Assembly (NCBI GenBank): GCA_014872805.1
Contig: WKFN01000009.1
Location: 43,596-107,595 of the forward strand
DNA from: Opacimonas sp014872805
GTDB lineage: Bacteria; Pseudomonadota; Gammaproteobacteria; Enterobacterales; Alteromonadaceae
Length of the DNA: 64,000 nucleotides
Direction: 5' to 3'
The position numbers and the translations under genes were made by a program. This document shows positions 44,520 through 51,429 of this stretch, piece by piece. Positions within the stretch are counted from its first letter, which is position 1. Every line of letters starts with the position of its first letter. Below the pieces are notes generated by a model, which ran no database searches, was not told the origin of the DNA, and saw nothing but the letters and a program-made list of their open reading frames with translations.

Positions 44520-45962
44520 ATGTTTGAGAGTTTGAGCGAACGCTTATCCAGTACGTTGAAAAATATCAGCGGCAAAGGACGATTGACCGAAGATAATATC
44601 AAAGACACGTTGCGCGAAGTACGCATGGCATTGCTTGAAGCGGATGTCGCGTTGCCCGTGGTACGTGACTTCATCAAACAAGTCAAAGAGCGAGCGGTTG
44701 GGGCCGAAGTTAGCAAGTCTTTGCAACCCGGTCAGCAGTTTATCAAAATCGTCCAGGCTGAACTGGAAGCAGTCATGGGGAGCACCAACGAAGGGCTTAA
44801 TCTAGCTTGTCAACCACCAGCCGTCGTTCTGATGGCAGGTTTGCAAGGTGCAGGTAAAACCACTACTGTTGGTAAGTTAGCCAAATTACTCAAGGAGCGA
44901 GAAAAGAAAAAAGTCATGGTGGTCAGTGCTGACGTCTATCGTCCGGCGGCGATAGAACAGCTCAAGACCTTAGCGAATGATGTAGATGTGGAGTTTTTCC
45001 CCTCCAACATCATGCAAAAACCGATTGATATTGTCGAAAGTGCGATCAATCAAGCTAAAACCCAATTTGTCGATGTGCTTCTTGTCGATACTGCAGGTCG
45101 TCTTGCCGTTGATGAAGCTATGATGGGCGAAATTCAAGCGTTACACAAAGCAGTGAAGCCGATTGAAACGCTATTTGTGGTCGATGCAATGACCGGTCAA
45201 GATGCTGCGAATACGGCAAAAGCATTTAATGAAGCGTTACCTCTTACCGGTGTTGTGTTAACAAAGGCCGATGGTGATGCGCGTGGTGGTGCAGCCTTGT
45301 CTGTACGTCATATTACGGGTAAACCAATCAAATTTATTGGTATGGGTGAAAAACTCGATGCATTGGAGCCTTTCCATCCTGAGCGTTTGGCATCACGCAT
45401 CTTGGGAATGGGCGATGTACTGTCGCTAATCGAAGAAGTCGAGCGCAAGGTTGACAAAAACAAGGCCGCGAAACTTGCACAAAAAGTGCAAAAAGGCAAA
45501 GGCTTTGATTTGCAAGATTTTAAAGAACAACTCGAACAAATGCGCAACATGGGTGGCATGATGGGCTTGCTCGATAAAATGCCGGGCATGGGCAATATGT
45601 CCGCACAAATCAAAGACAAAGCAGGTGATAAGCAATTCAATCAGTTTGAGGCCATTATTAATTCAATGACTCCGGCAGAGCGGGCGCGTCCAGAGATCAT
45701 CAAAGGCTCACGCAAAAAACGTATCGCCGCAGGCTCTGGCACACAAGTTCAAGACATTAATCGCTTATTGAAACAGTTTACGCAAATGCAGAAGATGATG
45801 AAAAAAATGTCTGGCGGTGGTATGTCGAAGATGATGCAGAAGATGAAAGGTATGATGCCTCCTGGAATGGGCGGCATGGGTGGACCAGGCGGCCCTAGTG
45901 GTATGGGTGGATTAGGTGGTCCCGGTGGACTGGGGGGCATGTTCCCACCGAAACGCAAATAA
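44520..45962 (+). CDS. ffh: Ffh, signal recognition particle protein
   Basis: 480 aa. GTPase of the SRP that targets nascent membrane proteins. N domain, then G domain with GLQGAGKTTT (residues 107-116), DTAGR and TKADGDARGG, followed by the Met-rich M domain that binds 4.5S RNA and signal sequences. The tail is an extended run of Met-Gly-Pro repeats (about residues 440-480). A Rho-independent terminator follows 25 bases after the stop. Confidence 0.97.
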   Translation: MFESLSERLSSTLKNISGKGRLTEDNIKDTLREVRMALLEADVALPVVRDFIKQVKERAVGAEVSKSLQPGQQFIKIVQAELEAVMGSTNEGLNLACQPPAVVLMAGLQGAGKTTTVGKLAKLLKEREKKKVMVVSADVYRPAAIEQLKTLANDVDVEFFPSNIMQKPIDIVESAINQAKTQFVDVLLVDTAGRLAVDEAMMGEIQALHKAVKPIETLFVVDAMTGQDAANTAKAFNEALPLTGVVLTKADGDARGGAALSVRHITGKPIKFIGMGEKLDALEPFHPERLASRILGMGDVLSLIEEVERKVDKNKAAKLAQKVQKGKGFDLQDFKEQLEQMRNMGGMMGLLDKMPGMGNMSAQIKDKAGDKQFNQFEAIINSMTPAERARPEIIKGSRKKRIAAGSGTQVQDINRLLKQFTQMQKMMKKMSGGGMSKMMQKMKGMMPPGMGGMGGPGGPSGMGGLGGPGGLGGMFPPKRK

Positions 45963-45986
45963 TCAATCTTTACATACGATTAATAC

Positions 45987-46014
45987 AAAAGGGTAGCGTT
46001 TGCTGCCCTTTTTT
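45987..46014 (+). terminator. Rho-independent terminator after ffh
   Basis: AAAAGGGTAGC and GCTGCCCTTTT arms (one G-U pair) with a GTTT loop and a T run of six. Confidence 0.88.
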
Positions 46015-46050
46015 ATTCATTCTGTCGCATATCTGCATCAAACTATTTCT

Positions 46051-46079
46051 TTGCTTTGTGTTAAAAACCTGCGTATAAT
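46051..46079 (+). promoter_or_regulatory. Sigma-70 promoter of the rpsP operon
   Basis: -35-like TTGCTT (46051-46056), a 17-base spacer and perfect -10 TATAAT (46074-46079). An untranslated leader of about 85 bases precedes rpsP. It sits just downstream of the ffh terminator, so the ribosomal operon is transcribed separately. Confidence 0.75.
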
Positions 46080-46172
46080 ATGCCGTCCCGTGAACTGGGC
46101 TTTGTCTAAAGGCAATGGTTCAGGGCATGGGATATTTGTTAACAGTAACGCGACAACGAGTTTGAGGCATTT

Positions 46173-46424
46173 ATGGTTACTATTCGTTTACAGCGTGGTG
46201 GCGCTAAAAAGCGTCCCTTTTATCAAGTAGTTGTGGCTGATTCACGTCGCGCACGCAACGGCAAGTTCATTGAAAACGTTGGATTTTTCAATCCTACAGC
46301 AACAGGTCAATCAGAGCGTTTACGCTTAGACCTTGAGCGCGTTGAATACTGGACTGGCGTTGGCGCAAGTTTGTCAGAACGCGTCACTAGCTTGGTAAAA
46401 GAAGCTAAAAAAGCAGCGGCTTAA
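46173..46424 (+). CDS. rpsP: Ribosomal protein bS16
   Basis: 83 aa, usual length. Small-subunit assembly protein; the start MVTIRLQRGGAKKRPFYQ and ENVGFFNP are diagnostic. First gene of rpsP-rimM-trmD-rplS, behind its own promoter. Confidence 0.98.
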   Translation: MVTIRLQRGGAKKRPFYQVVVADSRRARNGKFIENVGFFNPTATGQSERLRLDLERVEYWTGVGASLSERVTSLVKEAKKAAA

Positions 46425-46458
46425 TCACAGATTTTGCAACTGAATTATGAGGGTATAG

Positions 46459-46977
46459 ATGAGTTTAGCATCTGAAACGGTGGTTATTGGCAAAATCGGC
46501 GCTCCTTACGGAGTCAAAGGTTGGGTCAAAATCAACAGCTATACCCAAGAAGGCCAAGACATTTTTACTTATTCACCTTGGTTGGTGGGTGAGCTGAAAG
46601 TTGAGGTCGGTCAATGGCGCATGCACAACAAAAGCATGGTGGCTAAGTTAGACGGAATTGAGACTCGAGATGATGCTGAACGCATTAAAAATCTCGAAAT
46701 TTCAATCACTGCGGAGCAGTTACCGGCACTGAGCGACGATGAATTTTATTGGCGTGAGTTGATTGGAATGAGTGTAGTCACTGTGCAAGGGTATCACCTA
46801 GGTACAGTGAAAGACGTGTTTGCCACTGGTGCAAACGACGTCCTACAAGTCAAAGCCAATCTCAACGATGCATTTGGTCAAAAAGAAAGATTGTTACCCG
46901 TGTTATTCGATCAAGTAATTACTGAAGTCGAGCGCACAACAGGTACTATTACAGTCGATTGGGATCCTGCATTTTAA
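46459..46977 (+). CDS. rimM: RimM, 16S rRNA processing protein
   Basis: 172 aa. 30S maturation factor: N-terminal RimM barrel with GKIGAPYGVKGWVKI and a C-terminal PRC-barrel (about residues 95-170, ending VDWDPAF). GAGGG is the SD in front of the ATG. Its stop overlaps the trmD start by one base. Confidence 0.97.
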   Translation: MSLASETVVIGKIGAPYGVKGWVKINSYTQEGQDIFTYSPWLVGELKVEVGQWRMHNKSMVAKLDGIETRDDAERIKNLEISITAEQLPALSDDEFYWRELIGMSVVTVQGYHLGTVKDVFATGANDVLQVKANLNDAFGQKERLLPVLFDQVITEVERTTGTITVDWDPAF

Positions 46978-47768
46978 TGTCTGGGCCAGAAACGAGTGGA
47001 CTTGCACAGCAAGCACTTCGCATTAGCGTCGTGACACTCTTTCCAGAAATGTTTTCTGGATATCTGAGTCAAGGTGTCGTAGGTCGAGCAATACGTTCTG
47101 GGTTATTACAAGTAGATTTCTATAATCCTAGAGATTTCACCCATGATCGCCATCGCACTGTAGATGATCGTCCTTATGGTGGCGGTCCAGGTATGCTGAT
47201 GATGGTACAACCTTTAGCAGATGCAATCACTGCAGCCAAAGCGGCCGCAGCTGATCAACATATTGTGGTGTACTTATCTCCACAGGGAGAAACGCTATCG
47301 CATCAAGATGCGGTGTCGTTTAGCCAGCAAGGCCACTTAATATTAGTGGCTGGGCGGTACGAAGGCATAGATGAACGCATTATCGAAGAATACATCGATT
47401 GCGAAATATCCATCGGCGATTATGTATTAAGTGGAGGCGAGTTACCGGCTCTGGTTATGATTGACGCCATTGCTCGTTTTGTACCAGGTGTGTTGGGACA
47501 TACTGATTCTGCTTTGGAAGATTCTTTTAGCAGCGGTTTATTGGATTGCCCACATTACACCCGCCCCGAAGTGCTAGATGGCAAAGCGGTCCCTGAGGTG
47601 TTACTAAGTGGTAATCACCAAAAAATTAGGCAGTGGCGATTAACGCAATCGTTATTAAGAACGAAACAGCGACGCCCTGATTTATTAAACAAGCTAGCTC
47701 TGACTGAGGAGCAACGCACGATTCTCGCGCAACTTGAGCGCGATGCGTTGCAGCAAGATGACAGTTAA
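46977..47768 (+). CDS. trmD: TrmD, tRNA (guanine-37-N1)-methyltransferase
   Basis: 263 aa from the ATG overlapping the rimM stop (TAATG); a longer frame from 46959 would start inside rimM. Adds m1G37 to tRNAs, using AdoMet bound in a trefoil knot; the segments GGGPGMLM, VAGRYEGIDER and GDYVLSGGELPA form it. A short N-terminal extension before LRISVVTLFPEM is present compared with E. coli. Confidence 0.97.
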   Translation: MSGPETSGLAQQALRISVVTLFPEMFSGYLSQGVVGRAIRSGLLQVDFYNPRDFTHDRHRTVDDRPYGGGPGMLMMVQPLADAITAAKAAAADQHIVVYLSPQGETLSHQDAVSFSQQGHLILVAGRYEGIDERIIEEYIDCEISIGDYVLSGGELPALVMIDAIARFVPGVLGHTDSALEDSFSSGLLDCPHYTRPEVLDGKAVPEVLLSGNHQKIRQWRLTQSLLRTKQRRPDLLNKLALTEEQRTILAQLERDALQQDDS

Positions 47769-47787
47769 CTAGATAACGAGGTATATG

Positions 47788-48147
47788 ATGAGTAAAGTCA
47801 ATCAAGATATCATCAAAAAAATTGAGCAAGCACAGCTCAAGACAGACGTCCCGGCATTTGGCCCAGGTGATACTGTTGTGGTTAAAGTTCGTGTAAAAGA
47901 AGGCGATAAAGAGCGTCTTCAGGCATATGAAGGTGTTGTTATCGCTAAGCGTAACCGTGGCCTACATTCAGCTTTTACCGTACGTAAGATTTCTTCAGGC
48001 GAAGGTGTTGAACGTGTTTTCCAAACACACAGCCCAGCGATTGCTGAGATTGAAGTGAAGCGTCGTGGTGCTGTTCGTCGTGCGAAGTTGTATTACTTAC
48101 GCGAGCGTTCAGGTAAATCTGCACGTATTAAAGAAAAGCTTAATTAA
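47788..48147 (+). CDS. rplS: Ribosomal protein bL19
   Basis: 119 aa from the second of two adjacent ATGs, which is better spaced from CGAGG. Large-subunit protein at the 30S-50S interface; GLHSAFTVRKIS and the C-terminal YYLRERSGKSARIKEKLN are diagnostic. Last gene of the operon, followed by a strong terminator. Confidence 0.97.
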   Translation: MSKVNQDIIKKIEQAQLKTDVPAFGPGDTVVVKVRVKEGDKERLQAYEGVVIAKRNRGLHSAFTVRKISSGEGVERVFQTHSPAIAEIEVKRRGAVRRAKLYYLRERSGKSARIKEKLN

Positions 48148-48179
48148 TTTTAATTCTCGCGATTACGTTAACAAATATG

Positions 48180-48214
48180 AAAACCCCGTCCTAGTGACGG
48201 GGTTTTTGTTTTTT
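48180..48214 (+). terminator. Rho-independent terminator after rplS
   Basis: AAAACCCCGTC and GACGGGGTTTTT arms with a short CTAGT loop and an extended T-rich run. Confidence 0.93.
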
Positions 48215-48515
48215 CCTGCCAAATACCATCATCTCCGCGTCAATAATCTGACAGTTCAAAGGACTGTCACTAGTAAAATGTAAAAATTTTGACATTCCAA
48301 TAGATGTTTCTATTTTATCTCACAATCTCTTCAAGCCCCGTTTGGCGAATAAAACTCACTCATCCCCCTTATTTTTTCTTATTTTCATTTTTGGTGCAAA
48401 ACTTGCAATTTTAAACACACTTGCATAAGAGATGATTGCAAAACACGGTGAATATACTGGAATGTATCGGCAACCATGAAACGATAATTAAAAAATTATG
48501 GAGACAATGTAAGAT
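48215..48515. other. Gene-free region between rplS and fliA
   Basis: Non-coding. Contains a perfect 7-base inverted repeat TGACAGT/ACTGTCA (48249-48255 and 48263-48269) without a following T run, so possibly an operator, and a sigma-54-type promoter at 48392-48407. Nothing else is evident. Confidence 0.6.
48392..48407 (+). promoter_or_regulatory. Candidate sigma-54 promoter of fliA
   Basis: TGGTGC then TTGCA with exactly ten bases between the invariant GG (48393-48394) and GC (48405-48406), matching TGGCAC-N5-TTGCA apart from two positions in the -24 element. Leader of about 100 bases to the fliA ATG. No activator site is identified. Confidence 0.5.
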
Positions 48516-49292
48516 ATGGATAATCAAGCATTAATACATAACCATACTCACTCAAGTCGCTCGGCACATAGATCCAGTGCCTTTCAATCAATGGGGGAGG
48601 CCGAGATTGTGATTAAGTACTCTACGCTAGTAAAGCGTATTTCACACCATTTAATGGCGCGTTTACCCCCATCAGTGCAGGTGGATGATCTCATCCAATC
48701 CGGTATGATTGGTTTGCTCGAAGCCGCTAAAAATTTTGATGGCAGCAAGGGGGCAAGCTTTGAGACATTCGCTGGGATCCGAATTCGCGGGGCGATGCTA
48801 GATGAAATAAGAAAGGGCGATTGGACACCGCGTTCCGTTCACAAAAATTCTCGTTCTATTGCTGAGGCGGTTGCAACCGTTGAAAAAGAAACCGGTCATG
48901 ATGCAAAAGACGTTGATGTGGCGCATAAATTGGGTGTGCCTTTAGCGCAATATCATCAAATGCTGTACAACGTGAATATCGGAAATTTTGTGGGGCTTGA
49001 AGATCTTGGTGTCACGGAAGACGTTATTGTGACGGATAAAAACAACAAGATAGACACACCTTATGATGAATTGGTACAGGGTTCATTTCAAAAAGCCCTT
49101 GCAAGAGCTATTACTTTATTACCCGAGCGTGATGCGACTGTGCTCTCACTGTATTATGACGAAGATTTGAAATTACGAGAAATAGGTGAAGTTATGAAGG
49201 TCAGCGAATCTCGAGTCAGCCAAATTCACAGTCAAGCCGTGCAAAAATTAAAAAGAAAATTAGGCAGTTGGCAAACTGAAGACGCCGTTTAA
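48516..49292 (+). CDS. fliA: FliA/WhiG-type RNA polymerase sigma factor (sigma-28 class)
   Basis: 258 aa. Sigma region 2 with LPPSVQVDDLIQSGMIGLLEAA and FETFAGIRIRGAMLDEIRKGDW, region 3, and region 4 with the helix-turn-helix LREIGEVMKVSESRVSQIHSQA: all hallmarks of FliA, which drives late flagellar and chemotaxis genes. The N-terminus carries about 25 extra residues. No flagellar gene is anywhere in the window, so this is an isolated copy, either the main FliA relocated or a paralogue. A start at residue 26 (48591) is conceivable. Confidence 0.85.
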   Translation: MDNQALIHNHTHSSRSAHRSSAFQSMGEAEIVIKYSTLVKRISHHLMARLPPSVQVDDLIQSGMIGLLEAAKNFDGSKGASFETFAGIRIRGAMLDEIRKGDWTPRSVHKNSRSIAEAVATVEKETGHDAKDVDVAHKLGVPLAQYHQMLYNVNIGNFVGLEDLGVTEDVIVTDKNNKIDTPYDELVQGSFQKALARAITLLPERDATVLSLYYDEDLKLREIGEVMKVSESRVSQIHSQAVQKLKRKLGSWQTEDAV

Positions 49293-49352
49293 GTCTAAGC
49301 AGATAACTTCTCGTCAAAAGAAAACATGAAAAGGACGTAAGGTTAATTTTTA

Positions 49353-49376
49353 AGACGTTTAGACGTCTAGACGTAA
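49353..49376. promoter_or_regulatory. MetJ operator: three tandem met boxes
   Basis: Three contiguous 8-mers AGACGTTT, AGACGTCT and AGACGTAA against the met-box consensus AGACGTCT, the central one perfect. MetJ with AdoMet binds such arrays cooperatively. The array ends just before the -35 element of the metA promoter. Confidence 0.9.
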
Positions 49377-49381
49377 ATAAT

Positions 49382-49409
49382 TTGACATTTTATCAAAATC
49401 CGACACAAT
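49382..49409 (+). promoter_or_regulatory. Sigma-70 promoter of metA
   Basis: Perfect -35 TTGACA (49382-49387), 16-base spacer and -10 CACAAT (49404-49409), directly downstream of the met boxes and 28 bases before the metA ATG. Probably drives metA and both metH genes. Confidence 0.75.
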
Positions 49410-49437
49410 ACACACATGTAACGTGTAAGGATGTGTC

Positions 49438-50379
49438 ATGCCGATTAGGATCCCTAGTGAACTGCCCGCATTAGAAATACTTTCAAACGAAAATATTTTC
49501 GTCATGGAGATGCAACGCGCCATGACGCAGGACATTCGTCCTATGCAAGTTGGGATCTTAAATCTCATGCCCAACAAAATAGAAACCGAAGTGCAAATAC
49601 TGCGCTTGCTTTCCAATACGCCTCTGCAAATCAATATTGATTTAATTCGAATCGATAACAGTGTGTCCAAAAACACGCCGCAATCACATATGGATGCGTT
49701 TTATAAAGATTTTTCATCTATTTCGAATAAGCAATATGACGGTTTAATTATCACCGGCGCCCCATTAGGCTTTATGGATTATGAAGCAGTGACGTATTGG
49801 GATGACATTACCGCCATTTTTGATTGGGCGCAAACCAATGTTCAGTCGACCTTGTATTTGTGCTGGGCGGCACATGCCGCGATGTATCATTTTCACGGGG
49901 TGGTGCGTGATATTCGTGCGCAAAAACTTTCAGGTGTGTTTGAACATCAAGTCTTAGCGCCTACGAATGAGCTGATGCGCGGTTTTGATCCCGTGTTTTG
50001 GGCGCCACATTCGCGCTTTGGGGATATTCCAGTTGAGACATATGCCAACACTGCGAATATTCAAGTGCTCGCAGCCTCAGATGTCGCAGGCGCTTATATC
50101 TGTGCGACCGAGGACAAACGCAATGTGTTCATTACCGGTCATCCAGAATACGATTGGGATACATTAGCACAAGAGTACGCCCGCGATTTGGCAAATGGCA
50201 GTGAAGCGGGAAAACCGCCACTGGTGCCAATGAATTATTTTGTTGACGATGATCCTGAACATGCGCCTATTGTACGATGGCGTTCGCATGGCACTCTACT
50301 TTACACTAATTGGCTTAATTACTATGTGTATCAAACCACTCCTTATGATTTGACACAACTCGCAACAGGCAAGAGATAA
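49438..50379 (+). CDS. metA: MetA, homoserine O-succinyltransferase family
   Basis: 313 aa. Acylates homoserine in the first committed step of methionine synthesis. The catalytic Cys142 (LYLCWAAHAA) is in the same position as in the E. coli enzyme. The IRPMQVGILNLMPNK and HSRFGD segments are diagnostic. Whether succinyl- or acetyl-CoA is used cannot be settled by eye. Four bases separate it from the first metH gene, so the methionine genes form an operon under MetJ. Confidence 0.94.
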   Translation: MPIRIPSELPALEILSNENIFVMEMQRAMTQDIRPMQVGILNLMPNKIETEVQILRLLSNTPLQINIDLIRIDNSVSKNTPQSHMDAFYKDFSSISNKQYDGLIITGAPLGFMDYEAVTYWDDITAIFDWAQTNVQSTLYLCWAAHAAMYHFHGVVRDIRAQKLSGVFEHQVLAPTNELMRGFDPVFWAPHSRFGDIPVETYANTANIQVLAASDVAGAYICATEDKRNVFITGHPEYDWDTLAQEYARDLANGSEAGKPPLVPMNYFVDDDPEHAPIVRWRSHGTLLYTNWLNYYVYQTTPYDLTQLATGKR

Positions 50380-50383
50380 CCGC

Positions 50384-51421
50384 GTGAAGCATACCTTATT
50401 GACGCTCGCACAAGAGCGTATTTTATTGTTGGACGGTGCCATGGGCACTATGATCCAAGCCTTAAAATTTGACGAAAATGATTATCGCTCAGAGCGATTC
50501 GCCGATTGGCATTGTGATGTGAAAGGCAATAACGATCTGCTCGTGTTGACTCAACCTGAGGCAATCGCAACCATTCATAAAGAGTATTTGGCAGCAGGTA
50601 GTGATATCATTGAAACCAATACATTTAATGCAACAACGATTGCTATGGCCGATTACGATATGCAAGATGTTGCCTACGAAATAAATGTTGCGGCAGCGCG
50701 GATCGCCAAAGCCGCTTGTGCGGAATACTCAACACCAGAAAAACCTCGTTTTGTTGCTGGTGTACTTGGCCCGACAAATCGCACGGCATCGATTTCTCCG
50801 GATGTGAATGACCCAGGTAAACGCAATGTCACCTTTAACGAATTAGTTGACGCCTATGAATCTGCAACCAAAGGTTTGCTTGAAGGTGGAGCGGATCTGA
50901 TTATGTTGGAAACGATATTTGATACACTCAATGCCAAAGCCGCAGCATTCGCGGTCGAAAACGTCTTCGCCGAGTTAGGACACTCTGTACCCGTACTGGT
51001 TTCAGGCACAATTACTGACGCATCAGGGCGTACTTTATCGGGGCAAACCACAGAAGCCTTTTATAATTCGATGCGGCATATTCAGCCGATTGCGTTCGGA
51101 CTAAATTGTGCTTTGGGGCCAGATGCATTGCGTGCGTATGTGGCGGAACTGTCCAATGTCTGTGAGGGGTTAGTCTCTGCTCATCCCAATGCAGGCTTGC
51201 CCAATGAATTCGGTGAGTATGACATGGACGCCGTTGAGATGGCACAGCATATCGAAGAATGGGCCAGCAGTGGTTTGGTGAATATTGTGGGTGGCTGTTG
51301 CGGTTCAACCCCTGAGCATATAGCTACGATGGCAAAAGCCGTTGCGGGCAAAGCCCCGCGAACTATCCCTGATATTCCGGTTAAGATGCGTTTATCCGGT
51401 CTTGAACCATTTACTCATTAG
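50384..51421 (+). CDS. metH: Methionine synthase, homocysteine-binding subunit (MetH N-terminal module)
   Basis: 345 aa. Corresponds to residues 1 to about 350 of E. coli MetH: the zinc-dependent homocysteine S-methyltransferase module, with ligands Cys242 (LNCALG) and Cys305-Cys306 (GGCCGS). It ends at a TAG with RLSGLEPFTH, the exact linker after this module in one-piece MetH. It has a GTG start right after metA. Reads as a genuine separate subunit, since the next gene resumes the homology with its own SD and ATG in another frame. Confidence 0.93.
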   Translation: MKHTLLTLAQERILLLDGAMGTMIQALKFDENDYRSERFADWHCDVKGNNDLLVLTQPEAIATIHKEYLAAGSDIIETNTFNATTIAMADYDMQDVAYEINVAAARIAKAACAEYSTPEKPRFVAGVLGPTNRTASISPDVNDPGKRNVTFNELVDAYESATKGLLEGGADLIMLETIFDTLNAKAAAFAVENVFAELGHSVPVLVSGTITDASGRTLSGQTTEAFYNSMRHIQPIAFGLNCALGPDALRAYVAELSNVCEGLVSAHPNAGLPNEFGEYDMDAVEMAQHIEEWASSGLVNIVGGCCGSTPEHIATMAKAVAGKAPRTIPDIPVKMRLSGLEPFTH

Positions 51422-51429
51422 GGGGCGCA

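Noticed and set aside
45749..45958. Pro/Gly-rich frame antisense to the end of ffh
   Set aside because: Mirror image of the Met-Gly repeats of Ffh; no start signal.
49293..49437. B12 or SAM riboswitch before metA-metH
   Set aside because: The gap is short and fully accounted for by met boxes and a promoter; no B12-box or SAM aptamer pattern.
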